Below are positions 10,048 to 18,958 of a DNA stretch of 64,000 bases, in pieces. The position numbers were made by a program, and so were the translations under genes. This DNA comes from JALOLG01 sp963776935. GTDB lineage: Bacteria; Actinomycetota; Acidimicrobiia; Acidimicrobiales; Ilumatobacteraceae. The notes under the pieces are model-generated. The model searched no databases, had not been told where the DNA came from, and saw only the letters and a list, made by a program, of their open reading frames with translations. The stretch is taken from the NCBI GenBank assembly GCA_963776935.1, contig CAVZOP010000002.1:1054001-1118000 (forward strand), read 5' to 3'. Numbering within the stretch: position 1 is the first letter of the stretch; every line of letters begins with the position of its first letter.

Positions 10048-12150
10048 CAGCACGACCGCCCAGGCCTCGACCGGCCACGTGTCGGACGCCGACAGCTCAG
10101 TGTCGCGGGTGTCGATCGTCTTGGTGTCGAGCTCGACCAACCAACGCGAGCCGCTCACCCGGTCGGGGATCGTGAACGTGACCGGCTCGACGTGTGCGTT
10201 GGACAGCAGCATGAACGTGTCGTCGCGGATCGGTTCGCCCCGCGGGCCAGGCGTCGGGATCGCGTCGCCGTTCAGCAGCACGGCCAGCGAGCGCGCGTAG
10301 CCGACCCGCCAGTCGGACTCGGTCATCTCGATGCCCTCCGGAGTGAACCAACAGATGTCCTCGACCTCGGCGCCGTGGATCGCCCGCCCCTCGAACCACC
10401 GGCGGCGGCGGAAGATCGGGTGTGCCCGGCGCAGGCGGATCAGCCGCCGCACGAAGGCGTGCAGCTGGGTGTCGACCGCGCCCCAGTCGTACCACGAGAT
10501 GTCGTTGTCCTGGCAGTAGCCGTTGTTGCTGCCGCGTTGGGTGCGACCGATCTCGTCGCCGCCGAGCAGCATCGGCACGCCCTGCGACAACAACAGCGTC
10601 GCCAGCAGTGAGCGGCGGCGCACCGCGCGCACGTGCAGGACGGCCTCGTCGTCGGTCGGTCCCTCGACACCCGAGTTCCACGATCGGTTGTGGCTCTCGC
10701 CGTCGCGGTTGTCCTCGCCGTTGGCGTCGTTGTGCTTGTGGTCGTAGCTGACGAGGTCGGCGAGCGTGAACCCGTCGTGGGCGGTGATGAAGTTGATGCT
10801 CGCCGAGGGCCGCCGGCCCGACCACGCGTAGAGGTCGGAGCTGCCCGTGAGCCGCGAGGCGAACTCGGCGAGCGACTGATCGGCACCGCGCCAGTAGTCG
10901 CGGACACCGTCGCGGTAACGACCGTTCCACTCCGACCACAACGCCGGGAAGTTACCGACCTGGTAGCCGCCGGCCCCGACGTCCCACGGCTCGGCGATCA
11001 GCTTGACGCGGTTGACCACCGGGTCCTGGTGGATGAGATCGAAGAACGACGACAGCCGATCGACCTCGTACAGGCCGCGCGCGAGCGCCGCGGCGAGGTC
11101 GAACCGGAACCCGTCTACGTGCATCTCGGTGATCCAGTACCGCAGGCTGTCCATCAACAGCTGCAACGACTGCGAGTGCCGCATGTTGAGGCTGTTGCCG
11201 GTACCCGTGAAATCGATGTAGCGGCTGCGATCGTTCTCGTCGAGCCGGTAGTACGCCGGGTTGTCGAATCCCTTGAGCGACAGCGTCGGTCCGAGGTGGT
11301 TGCCCTCGGCGGTGTGGTTGTACACGACGTCGAGGATCACCTCGAGTCCTGCCGCGTGCAGGGCGCTCACCATCGCCTTGAACTCGGCGACCTGCTCGCC
11401 ACCATCGCCGGCCGACGAATAGCGCCCGTGCGGCGCGAGGTAGCCGATCGTGTTGTAGCCCCAGTAGTTGCGCAGCCCGCGCCGGTGGAGGAAGTGCTCG
11501 GACACGAACTGGTGCACGGGCAGCAACTCGATCGACGTGACACCGAGGTCGACGAGGTAGTCGAGGATCGGCGGCGACGCGAGACCGGCGTACGTGCCCC
11601 GGAGCTCTGGAGGCACCTCGGGGTGGGTCATCGTCAGCCCGCGGACGTGGGTCTCGTAGATGATCGTCTGGTGGAGCGGGATGCGCGGGTTCTGATCGGC
11701 GCCCCAGTCGAACGCCGGGTCGGTGACCACCGCGCGAGGCATCTGGCGGGCACTGTCACGGCGACTGATGCGGTCGGGGTTGGATTGGATGTGGCCGTAG
11801 ACCGCGTCGCCCCAACCCAGTTCACCCGTCACCGCCGTCGCGTACGGATCGAGCAGCAGTTTCGCCGGGTTGCACCGCAGACCCTGATGTGGCGCCCACT
11901 GCCCGTGGACGCGGTAGCCGTAGCGCTGGCCGGCGCCGATGCCCGGGACGTAGCCGTGATGCACGAACGCCGTGACCTCGGGCAGCGTCACCCGCGTCTC
12001 ATTGCCCCGGGCGTCGAACAGGCACAGCTCGATCCGCTCGGCGATCTCCGAGAAGACGGCGAAGTTCACCCCTCCGTCGTCGAGCGTGGCGCCGAGCGGC
12101 AGCGCTCCACCCGGCCAGACGGTCGGCGACGTGTTCGTCCAATCGCTCAC
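10030..12150 (-). CDS. glgX: Glycogen debranching enzyme (isoamylase type)
   Basis: 706-residue GH13_11 enzyme that hydrolyses alpha-1,6 branches of phosphorylase-trimmed glycogen. The N-terminal CBM48 region (GGVNFAVFSEIAERIELCLF) leads into the barrel with VILDVVYNHTAEGNHLGP, the nucleophile motif DGFRFDLAAALAR, the acid/base motif LIAEPWDVG, and FITAHDGFTLADLVSYDHKH. A GRTQRGSNNGYCQDN segment is typical of GlgX. The ATG start gives MSDWTNTSPTVWPG, the expected short N-terminus. It is transcribed against glgP-glgB and its 3' end overlaps the TIR gene, so the two converge with no terminator space between them. Confidence 0.95.
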   Translation of the reverse strand: MSDWTNTSPTVWPGGALPLGATLDDGGVNFAVFSEIAERIELCLFDARGNETRVTLPEVTAFVHHGYVPGIGAGQRYGYRVHGQWAPHQGLRCNPAKLLLDPYATAVTGELGWGDAVYGHIQSNPDRISRRDSARQMPRAVVTDPAFDWGADQNPRIPLHQTIIYETHVRGLTMTHPEVPPELRGTYAGLASPPILDYLVDLGVTSIELLPVHQFVSEHFLHRRGLRNYWGYNTIGYLAPHGRYSSAGDGGEQVAEFKAMVSALHAAGLEVILDVVYNHTAEGNHLGPTLSLKGFDNPAYYRLDENDRSRYIDFTGTGNSLNMRHSQSLQLLMDSLRYWITEMHVDGFRFDLAAALARGLYEVDRLSSFFDLIHQDPVVNRVKLIAEPWDVGAGGYQVGNFPALWSEWNGRYRDGVRDYWRGADQSLAEFASRLTGSSDLYAWSGRRPSASINFITAHDGFTLADLVSYDHKHNDANGEDNRDGESHNRSWNSGVEGPTDDEAVLHVRAVRRRSLLATLLLSQGVPMLLGGDEIGRTQRGSNNGYCQDNDISWYDWGAVDTQLHAFVRRLIRLRRAHPIFRRRRWFEGRAIHGAEVEDICWFTPEGIEMTESDWRVGYARSLAVLLNGDAIPTPGPRGEPIRDDTFMLLSNAHVEPVTFTIPDRVSGSRWLVELDTKTIDTRDTELSASDTWPVEAWAVVLLRRVE

Positions 12151-12166
12151 GATCTGACCGCCATGG

Positions 12167-13357
12167 TCATGAAGTTCTAGTCGGTTGCAGAGCCGTCATG
12201 GTTCGAACGGCGCGATCGATCGGTGTGGGGAATCGGGCCGTCACGACCGTCGCCCCGAGCCACGTCTGCAGCACCTCCGACTCGATTCCGATCGCCGTCG
12301 CGACGTCGGAGCCGACGTCTTCGAGGAGTTGCACGATCACCTCGCCCGTCGTGCGCTGCGCCCAGCCACCGACGATTCGCCCGTTCGACCACACCGTCGG
12401 CCCGGCGTTGCCGTTGCGGTCGAACAGCATCGGCGCATGTTCGCCGACGTACCACGCGCGCCCCTTCCATCCCATCGTCGTCGGATCGAGCGACGGCAGC
12501 AGGGCGATCCATGGCTCGACCGGGCGGTCGGGTGCCAGGTCGTCGGCGAGCACGATGCCTGGATCCGGCTCACCCTCGAGATCGACGGCGACCACGTCGA
12601 GCCCGGAGAGCGCGGCACGCACCACACCGATGCCGAGTCCCGTCCACCAGACGATGTCGCCGAGCGTCGCCGGCCCGAACGCCGACAGCCACCGACGAAC
12701 CAGTTCCCGACGAGCCTCTCCGACGCTCGGCCGGTCCCCGTCGATCTCCGGTGCGAGCGTCCACGCGTGTTGGCTGCTCGTCCAGGAACCCGACGGGCGG
12801 CCGCGGCGGATGTGACCCTCGGCCGCGAGCAAGCTGAACACCCGTCCCGCGACGCCGATCGTGCCGCCCCAACGCTTGTCCTCGGCGTACACGAGCTTGG
12901 CCTGCAACTGTGGGATCCGGCGCGACAGCTGGGCACCCGTCGCGTCTCCTTCGGCGAGCGCGGCGAGGGTCTTGCGTTCCGCCTCCCGCACCCATCGCCC
13001 GCCGTCGCGTGCGATGCCGCCGTGCTCGACGTCGGTCACGAGCCGCTTGCGCAGCCGTGCTGCCACGTCGACGCTGCACGCCACATGTACGACCGCCAGG
13101 AGATCGGCGGGGACGACGAACATCGTCCGCCGCATGCACAGGTGTTTCACGAGCGTCGACTCGTCGTACAGCGCGTGCTCCACGTCGCCAGGGTTGAGAC
13201 CGGGGACGCGCGCCCTGGCCGACAGGAAGATCGACGCCGGGTCGCTGGCGTGGTATCCGATCAGCGATCGAGCGGCCGCCGTGGCGTCGCCGGCCGCCGT
13301 CTCGGCGGCGAGATGATGGCGTCGGGCGAGGCGCGTGCGGCGCTCCCCGATCGACAT
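12167..13357 (-). CDS. Winged-helix DNA-binding domain protein (HTH_42 / YcaQ-AlkZ-like family)
   Basis: About 396-residue protein of the PF06224 superfamily, which includes YcaQ and AlkZ DNA glycosylases. Visible features are the N-terminal RARVPGLNPGDVEHALYDES, the RRTMFVVPADL strand, the ELVRRWLSAFGPATLGDIVWWTG winged-helix segment, and a C-terminal region with LLPSLDPTTMGWKGRAWY and FDRNGNAGPTVWSNGRIVGGW. YcaQ-type members carry a QXQ/QXD catalytic motif; I do not see a clear one here, so glycosylase activity is not claimed. The start is set at MSIGERRTRLARRHH; an in-frame ATG 12 codons upstream (13393) is possible. A second, diverged member lies at 16163. The gene is 16 bases downstream of glgX's start on the same strand. 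Confidence 0.72.
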   Translation of the reverse strand: MSIGERRTRLARRHHLAAETAAGDATAAARSLIGYHASDPASIFLSARARVPGLNPGDVEHALYDESTLVKHLCMRRTMFVVPADLLAVVHVACSVDVAARLRKRLVTDVEHGGIARDGGRWVREAERKTLAALAEGDATGAQLSRRIPQLQAKLVYAEDKRWGGTIGVAGRVFSLLAAEGHIRRGRPSGSWTSSQHAWTLAPEIDGDRPSVGEARRELVRRWLSAFGPATLGDIVWWTGLGIGVVRAALSGLDVVAVDLEGEPDPGIVLADDLAPDRPVEPWIALLPSLDPTTMGWKGRAWYVGEHAPMLFDRNGNAGPTVWSNGRIVGGWAQRTTGEVIVQLLEDVGSDVATAIGIESEVLQTWLGATVVTARFPTPIDRAVRTMTALQPTRTS

Positions 13358-13470
13358 CGTCGGTTCGCGATTCACGCTCGGCATCCGCATCACCTCAATC
13401 GGTGGCGACCGCCGGTGTCAAACGACACGAACGCAGATCCGAAGAAACTTTGCAGACTTCGTCTTGAGAA

Positions 13471-13484
13471 TCGGTGAGAACCGA
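13471..13484. promoter_or_regulatory. Short inverted repeat upstream of the 78-residue gene
   Basis: TCGGT-GAGA-ACCGA, a perfect 5-bp palindrome with a 4-base spacer. It lies about 90 bases upstream of the small gene at 13573, just after a TTGAGA hexamer at 13464 that could serve as a -35 box. No convincing -10 follows at 17 bases, so a promoter/operator role is only suggested by position. Confidence 0.3.
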
Positions 13485-13572
13485 CCGATAGATCTGCGAC
13501 ACTGAAGTCGACGGGCGGGCCCGCTCGACACAGGCAAAACGACGAGATGAGGCCCGACAGGAAAGCACGGAG

Positions 13573-13809
13573 ATGATCACAATGATCCGACTTGACGACG
13601 AGACAGCCCACGACCGGGCCGTCCGTCACGTTGCTCACGAACTCGGTCTCGGGACGCCCCCAACGGTTTCATGGGACGGCGACCACCACCTCCAGGGTCA
13701 CCTCGAGGTGGCCGGCACGCACATGGTGCTCATCGCCCCTCGCACCGACGATCACATGCCGCTGCTGCTGACCGACGCCGACTGGGACGCCCTGCGCCGT
13801 TCGCGCTGA
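13573..13809 (+). CDS. Small hypothetical protein (78 residues)
   Basis: Begins MITMIRLDDETAHDRAV and ends LLLTDADWDALRRSR. It is acidic and His-rich (two DHH/DDHM stretches), without a signal peptide, membrane segment or known domain. The purine-rich stretch AGGAAAGCACGGAG directly upstream supports the ATG at 13573; a second ATG three codons later is possible. It stands alone in a region flanked by a hairpin upstream and a 64-bp tandem repeat downstream. I do not recognise the family and assign no function. Confidence 0.55.
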   Translation: MITMIRLDDETAHDRAVRHVAHELGLGTPPTVSWDGDHHLQGHLEVAGTHMVLIAPRTDDHMPLLLTDADWDALRRSR

Positions 13810-13840
13810 CGCTGCCCGGCTTCGCTGCCCCGCCGCACCC

Positions 13841-14032
13841 CGCCACCCCGATCACCCGTCACCCCGATCCCCGGTCACGCTGATTCCCCCGGTCACGCCG
13901 ACCCCGCCACCCCGATCACACCGTCACCCCGATCCCCGGTCACGCTGATCTCCCGATCACGCCGACCCCGCCACCCCTCGCCGATGGCCCGGATCCCCGG
14001 TCACGCCGACCGCGTCACGCCTCGCCCCGTGG
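13841..14032. repeat. 64-bp intergenic tandem repeat, three copies
   Basis: Copies start at 13841, 13905 and 13969, each opening CGCCACCCC and carrying GATCCCCGGTCACGC. The first two agree closely; the third is degenerate. The period is not a multiple of three and no reading frame of interest spans it, so it is a non-coding repeat filling the gap before the OmpA-like gene. Confidence 0.85.
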
Positions 14033-14095
14033 CCCCGGATCCCCGAATCTCGACGTGTCGCGTATTCGCGGCGGCTCGACCGGCTCTAGAGGGCC

Positions 14096-15033
14096 ATGAG
14101 CATGTACGAGTACGAGGACCACGACGACGGACGATCAGTGACTCGAATCGTCCTGTGCGGCGTGGCAGTTGTCGTGCTGACCGCGCTGTTGTGGTTCGTG
14201 ATCCGACCGTCGCTCGGCGGCGGCGGGACGACCAACGCCAGCAGCATCATCGACGCCACCGCAGACACAGTGGCCGAGGACCAGGGGTCGGACGCCACCA
14301 GCACGTCGGCGCTCTCGCCGACCACGACCACGACCACACCAGCCGATCCGACCACGACGACTGCCGCGGTCGAGACACCACCACCACGGTGGCCGCGGCC
14401 CCACCCGATACTGCCGTCGCCGCCGACACCCCGACCGAGAGCTCGCTGGCGCTCGAAGAGACGCAGGAGCCGCTGGCGTCGTATCCGACGCTGCCCGACG
14501 GAAGTCCGGTGCCCGTCCTCGCCATCTTCGACGCCGACACCATCACGTTGTCGGGCACGGTTCCGAGCCAGGCCGCCGCTGAGCGCCTCGCCCAGCTGGC
14601 GATCGCCAACAGCAAGACCCCGGCCGCGCTCGTCCAGTTCCTCGCCATCAACCCGGACGTACCGACCAACGTCGGCGTGCGGGTGATCGAGATGAACTCG
14701 ACCCGGTTCCCTGACGGCAGCGCCGACATCCTGCCCGAGCACGGCCAGGAGCTCGATCGCATCGGCGCCGTGATGAACGCCCTGCCGAACACGACGGTCC
14801 TCGTCATCGGCCACGCCGACCAGCGCGGGTCGGAGGCGACCAACTTCGCGGTCTCCGAGGCCAGGGCGCGGGCGGTCGTCAGCCACCTGGTGGATTACGG
14901 GATCGACGCCGAACGGCTCTCCTCACGAGCGGTCGGCGAGAACGATCTGCTCAGCCTCAACGACGACGCGACGGCTCTGGCCCTCAACCGTCGCACCGAG
15001 TTCGTGATCTACGGCACCCTGCTCGGCACCTGA
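14096..15033 (+). CDS. OmpA-family protein with N-terminal membrane anchor, one frame break
   Basis: Membrane-anchored envelope protein. After a short acidic N-terminus (MSMYEYEDHDDG) comes one transmembrane helix (IVLCGVAVVVLTALLWFVI), then a Thr-rich linker, a BON-like stretch (LSGTVPSQAAAERLAQLAI), and a C-terminal OmpA/MotB peptidoglycan-binding domain with VLVIGHADQRGSEATNFAVS and RLSSRAVGENDLL. The frame changes near base 14378 inside the ACC-rich linker; adding one base, or removing two, joins VVAAVE-type linker sequence to TTTTVAAAPPDTAVA. Both parts are otherwise clean. The low-complexity ACC run is a plausible spot for a real slip or for sequence error. Confidence 0.78.
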
Positions 15034-15036
15034 CCG

Positions 15037-16071
15037 TCAAACCCCTCGTTCTGTCTGCTCCAGATGAGCCGACGGGCAATCTGAGGCAGACAGAACGGGG
15101 GGAGGGGTGCCGTCGCCGAACGGGCGGCCACCGAGCGCTTCCCGGCCGTGTGGTGTGACCCACCCCGACAGGTCCGGGCCCACTGGCACGATCCCGGTGG
15201 GGTTGATGTCGGTGTGGACCTCGTAGTAGTGGCGCTTGATGTCGACGAAGTCGACCGTGTCACCGAAGCCGGGGGTCTGGAACAGGTCGCGGGCATAGGC
15301 CCACAGCACCGGCATCTCCGACAGCTTCTGGCGATTGCACTTGAAGTGGCCGTGATACACGGCGTCGAACCGGACCAGGGTCGTGAACAGGCGGACGTCG
15401 GCTTCGGTGATGGATTCGCCGACCAGGTAGCGCTGGTCGGCAAGTCGATCGGTCAGCCAGTCGAGCCGATCGAACAGTTGCAGGTAGGCGCGCTCGTACG
15501 AGCGTTGCGTCCCCGCGAACCCGCAGCGGTACACGCCGTTGTTGACGTCGCGGAACACCACCGCCATCACCTCGTCGAGCTCGTCGCGGCGTGCCACGGG
15601 ATACAGGTCGGGCGCGCCCTCGCGGTGGAACGCTCGCCACTCGGTCGAGAAGTCGAGCGTCATCCTGGCGAAGTCGTTCGTGACCACCTGGCCGGTCGGG
15701 ATGTCGACCATCGCCGGCACCGTTATTCCCTTCTCGTAGTCGGGGAACCGTGCGAGGAACGCCTCCTGCAGACGCTCGATCCCGAGCACCGGGTCGCGAC
15801 CGCCCGGATCGAGGTCGAACCGCCAGCTGCGAGCGTCGTGGGTCGGGCCGGCGATCCCCATCGAGATCACCGGCTCCAAGCCGAGCAGCCGGCGCACGAT
15901 GATCGCCCGGTTCGCCCACGGGCACGCCCGGGACACGACCAGGCGGTACCGGCCGGGCTCGACCGGGTACCCGTCGTGCCCGTCGACGGTGATCCGGGTC
16001 GGGATGTACTCGGTGTCGCGCTCGAAGTCGCCCGACGAGGACACGTACGTCGAGCTGCCAACGGATGCCAT
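15037..16071 (-). CDS. Glutathionyl-hydroquinone reductase (Xi-class GST, YqjG/ECM4 family)
   Basis: 344-residue thioredoxin-fold/GST protein. The SRACPWANRAIIVRRLLGLE segment contains the catalytic CPWA motif of the Xi class, which reduces glutathionyl- (in actinobacteria possibly mycothiol-linked) hydroquinones. GIERLQEAFLARFPDYEKGITVPAMVD and the C-terminal all-helical domain with ESITEADVRLFTTLVRFDAVYHGHFKCNR are also characteristic. The length is slightly above the 320-330 usual for the family because of a short C-terminal tail that overlaps the hairpin at 15047. The ATG start is followed by MASVGSSTYVSSSGDF. Confidence 0.9.
   Translation of the reverse strand: MASVGSSTYVSSSGDFERDTEYIPTRITVDGHDGYPVEPGRYRLVVSRACPWANRAIIVRRLLGLEPVISMGIAGPTHDARSWRFDLDPGGRDPVLGIERLQEAFLARFPDYEKGITVPAMVDIPTGQVVTNDFARMTLDFSTEWRAFHREGAPDLYPVARRDELDEVMAVVFRDVNNGVYRCGFAGTQRSYERAYLQLFDRLDWLTDRLADQRYLVGESITEADVRLFTTLVRFDAVYHGHFKCNRQKLSEMPVLWAYARDLFQTPGFGDTVDFVDIKRHYYEVHTDINPTGIVPVGPDLSGWVTPHGREALGGRPFGDGTPPPVLSASDCPSAHLEQTERGV
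15047..15097. terminator. Hairpin between convergent genes
   Basis: Perfect 12-bp inverted repeat: CGTTCTGTCTGC at 15047-15058 and GCAGACAGAACG at 15086-15097, with a 27-base loop, directly after the OmpA-like stop. It overlaps the last codons of the convergent gene at 15037. There is no clear T-tract, so it is a probable bidirectional transcript-end structure. Confidence 0.5.
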
Positions 16072-16162
16072 CCCCCTTGTGTACCGGCTGATCCTTGCTC
16101 GCGCACTCTTTTCGAAGCGAGATCCGGACGTCGCCGGTGACGCCAGCGGTCAAGATGAGCCG

Positions 16163-17278
16163 GTGGCGCACGACGTCCTGACGGCACGGGCCCTGAACCG
16201 GGCGACGCTCGCACGCCAGCTCTTGCTGGATCGAACAGACCGGTCGGTGCTCGACGTGGTCCACCATCTGGTCGGGATGCAGGCCCAGGTCCCGCTCAAT
16301 CCGTACCTCGGACTGTGGTCGCGGCTCCGTGACTTCGCGCCCGATGACCTCGGCCGGCTCCTGCTCGACCGCCAGGTCGTCCGCATCGTCGCCATGCGCG
16401 GCACCCTCCACCTCCTCACGGCCGACGACTGCCTGCTCCTGCGGCCGCTGATGCAGCCGGTGCTCGACGCCGAGCTCGCCCGCCATCGCGACTACGGCCC
16501 GGCGCTCGCCGGTGTCGACCTGACGCCCGTGCTCGCCTTTGCCAGGACATTCCTCGCCGAGCGGGCCCGCACGGGGCCGGAGTTGCGCGACGCGTTCGCC
16601 GCCCACTTCCCGGATCTCGACGCCCCGGCGCTCGCCTATGCGTGCCGCAACCACCTCGCCTTCGTGCAAGTGCCCCCGCGTGGCGTCTGGGGCCGCACCG
16701 CCCAGGTCACGTCGACCACGGCCGAAGCCTGGCTCGGACGGCCACTGGTCGCCCACCCCTCGATCGACGCCGTGGTGCTCCGGTACCTGGGCGCGTTCGG
16801 CCCGGCTACGGTCGCCGACGTGTCGTCGTGGTCGCGGCTGACCGGGATGCGCGAGGTGATCGAACGGCTACGGCCCGGCCTCCAGACGTTCCGCGACGAG
16901 GGCGGCCGCGAGCTGTTCGATCTGCCCGACGCGCCCCGTCCCGATCCCGATTCGCCGGCACCACCGCGGTTCCTTCCCGAGTACGACAACGTGCTGCTGT
17001 CGCACGCCGACCGATCCCGTTTCGTGCGCGAGGACCGGCGCGATCAGCCGTGGTCCGCCGGCACCATCCACGGCACGGTGCTCCACGACGGCACCTTGGC
17101 CGGGACGTGGAACATCGCGCGCGATCGGGCGAGCGGGTCGGCGACGCTCGTGATCGACCATGTCCGCCTGGGCGCCCGGGACCTGTCGTCGATCACTGCC
17201 GAGGGTCTCCGTTTCCTGCGCTTCCACGAGGCCGGCGCCACCTCGCACGACGTCCGCCCGAGCCTGTGCGCATCGTGA
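16163..17278 (+). CDS. Winged-helix DNA-binding domain protein (HTH_42 family)
   Basis: 371-residue second member of the PF06224 superfamily in this window. Visible segments are VVHHLVGMQAQVPLNPYLGLWSRL, VVRIVAMRGTLHLLTADD, IDAVVLRYLGAFGPATVADV and LPEYDNVLLSHADRSRFV. These are the usual order for actinobacterial HTH_42 proteins, and the QAQ in HLVGMQAQVPL matches the position of the QXQ/QXD active-site motif of AlkZ/YcaQ glycosylases. The GTG at 16163 is used because conserved sequence begins a few residues on. The stop overlaps the start of the Nudix gene (GTGA), so the two are probably translationally coupled. DNA-repair function is inference from the family. Confidence 0.78.
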   Translation: MAHDVLTARALNRATLARQLLLDRTDRSVLDVVHHLVGMQAQVPLNPYLGLWSRLRDFAPDDLGRLLLDRQVVRIVAMRGTLHLLTADDCLLLRPLMQPVLDAELARHRDYGPALAGVDLTPVLAFARTFLAERARTGPELRDAFAAHFPDLDAPALAYACRNHLAFVQVPPRGVWGRTAQVTSTTAEAWLGRPLVAHPSIDAVVLRYLGAFGPATVADVSSWSRLTGMREVIERLRPGLQTFRDEGGRELFDLPDAPRPDPDSPAPPRFLPEYDNVLLSHADRSRFVREDRRDQPWSAGTIHGTVLHDGTLAGTWNIARDRASGSATLVIDHVRLGARDLSSITAEGLRFLRFHEAGATSHDVRPSLCAS

Positions 17279-17838
17279 TCCCGGACCCGCTCGTCGCCGC
17301 CCTCGACAGCTATCAGGCGCGCACCGCCTCGGAGGCCGGCGACCTCGCTCGCATCCGCACCCGGGTCGCCGCCGGCGAGCCGTGGGACCGAGCGACCGCA
17401 CTGCACGTGACGGCCTCGGCGATCATCGTGCACCCGCCGTCCGAGCGGGTGCTGTTGCGCTGGCACGCCCGGCAACAGGCCTGGCTCCAGGTCGGCGGAC
17501 ACGGCGATCCGGGCGAGGTCGATCCACTCCTGATCGCGATCCGTGAAGGGCACGAGGAGACCGGGCTCGACGACCTCGTCGGCTGGCCGGACGGCCGGAT
17601 CGTCCACGTCGTGGTGGTGCCGGTGCCGGCCGCCCGCAAAGAGCCCGCACACGAGCACGCGGATGTCCGTTTCGTACTGGCAACGCGGCAACCCGACCAG
17701 ATTCGTCCCGAGAACCCGACCGCCGCCCTGCGATGGCTGTCGATCCCCGAGGCCAACGCGACGACCGACCAGGACAACGTCCGCGAGACGCTCGCCCGAA
17801 TCGAGCACCTGTTCAGGGGTACTTCGCGACTCGCCTAA
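17275..17838 (+). CDS. Nudix hydrolase
   Basis: About 187-residue Nudix-fold protein, probably cytosolic, hydrolysing a nucleoside diphosphate linked to another moiety. The Nudix box is visible as GGHGDPGE followed by IREGHEETGL; the spacing between Glu and REG is one residue longer than the textbook box. VLLRWHARQQAWLQ and the C-terminal ALRWLSIPEANATT also fit. The GTG at 17275 overlaps the preceding stop by four bases; an in-frame GTG at 17266 is an alternative. Substrate is unknown. Coupling with a winged-helix protein of a DNA-glycosylase superfamily hints at nucleotide housekeeping, which is inference. Confidence 0.8.
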   Translation: MIPDPLVAALDSYQARTASEAGDLARIRTRVAAGEPWDRATALHVTASAIIVHPPSERVLLRWHARQQAWLQVGGHGDPGEVDPLLIAIREGHEETGLDDLVGWPDGRIVHVVVVPVPAARKEPAHEHADVRFVLATRQPDQIRPENPTAALRWLSIPEANATTDQDNVRETLARIEHLFRGTSRLA

Positions 17839-17886
17839 GGTCAGGTCGGCGCGCCCGCCGCGGCGCCGGACGGATCGGAGTCCTCC

Positions 17887-18336
17887 ATGTCACACCTACC
17901 TGTCGGGCCGGTTCACCACCTCCGGATGACCGTCACCGACGTCGAGCGATCCATGGCCTTCTACACCGACGTACTCGGGTTCGAGGTCGCCGTCGGCGGC
18001 CCTCCCCCGCCGGGCGACGACGTCAACGACGAGATCATCGACTCCTTGCAGGGCGGCGTGATCCTGGTGCACCAGGGCGTGTTCTTCGGGCTCCGCCCGG
18101 CGGACGCCGATCGAACCGCGGCCGGCGACTGCTTCGATCCGTTGCGGGTCGGCCTCGACCACCTCAGCTTCGGCGTGCCCGCCCGGGCCGATCTCGAACG
18201 GGCCATCGAACTGCTCGACGAGCGGGGCGTCGTCCACGGCCCGATCCGCGAGCTCAAGGCGCTCGGCCTGTCGTTCCTGGCGTTCTTCGATCCGGACGGG
18301 ATCGCACTCGAGCTCAGCGCACCGATCTCCGACTGA
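17887..18336 (+). CDS. VOC-family (glyoxalase/dioxygenase fold) protein
   Basis: 149 residues with one vicinal-oxygen-chelate domain. PVHHLRMTVTDVERSMAFY and VGLDHLSFGVPARADLERA mark the two beta-alpha modules, and FFDPDGIALELSAP supplies the C-terminal metal-ligand Glu. ATG at 17887 follows a GGAG stretch at 17877. It is 48 bases from the Nudix gene. A VOC gene of the same size lies on the opposite strand just downstream (18370). Reaction unknown. Confidence 0.85.
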   Translation: MSHLPVGPVHHLRMTVTDVERSMAFYTDVLGFEVAVGGPPPPGDDVNDEIIDSLQGGVILVHQGVFFGLRPADADRTAAGDCFDPLRVGLDHLSFGVPARADLERAIELLDERGVVHGPIRELKALGLSFLAFFDPDGIALELSAPISD

Positions 18337-18369
18337 CACCAGCACGGAACGACCGGTGCCGAGGCACCG

Positions 18370-18804
18370 TCATCCGAGCAACGTCGCCGCCTCCGGCTTC
18401 ATGTAGAAGAACTCGAGTTGGATGTTGTCCGGATCGCGCACGACGAGGACGTCCCACATCGCCGACTCGACGATCGGCGTGTGCTCGATCGCCCGCTCGC
18501 CGAGCCGCTCCTGCCACGCGTCGAGCTCGGCGCGCGACGGGACGTTGAACGACAGGTGGTCGAGCCCCACGCGGTGCTCGTCGAACGTCGCACCACTCGC
18601 GTCGTCACCGTTCGCGTCGTGGCGGACGAGGCCGACGATGAGCATCGTGTCGGGATGGATGAGATATCGCGACTCGAAGTGATGCGTGTCGTTGCGTCCG
18701 TCGAGCACGCGCTTCATGCCGAGCAGCTCGGCGTACCACGCCTCACTGCGGTCGAGATCGGTGACGGTGAGATCGATGTGGGAGATCCCGGTGATCGTGG
18801 CCAT
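18370..18804 (-). CDS. VOC-family protein
   Basis: 144-residue single-domain VOC protein. ISHIDLTVTDLDRSEAWYAE and VGLDHLSFNVPSRAELDAW are the module starts, with ligands His in SHIDL and DHLSF, and Glu in DNIQLEFFYMKPE. It resembles the neighbour at 17887 and may be an old duplicate in inverted orientation. The 154 bases between its start and the protease gene at 18959 form a divergent promoter region without a recognisable operator. Confidence 0.85.
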   Translation of the reverse strand: MATITGISHIDLTVTDLDRSEAWYAELLGMKRVLDGRNDTHHFESRYLIHPDTMLIVGLVRHDANGDDASGATFDEHRVGLDHLSFNVPSRAELDAWQERLGERAIEHTPIVESAMWDVLVVRDPDNIQLEFFYMKPEAATLLG

Positions 18805-18958
18805 GTCGTCCTCTCATGGGGGTGGTCGGTGGGGTGGAACTGGGTTGGTGGCGGATGTGATCCGTGCCAACACTCGCGTCGCGCCACGTCCGGTTCAATG
18901 ACCTGACACGTCATTGCCGTCGGCACCGGAACGTGGTCCGCTGTGTGAGCATGCGTCG

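Noticed and set aside
13841..14032. Possible CRISPR array
   Set aside because: Copies abut directly with no spacers and no cas genes are present; it is a plain tandem repeat.
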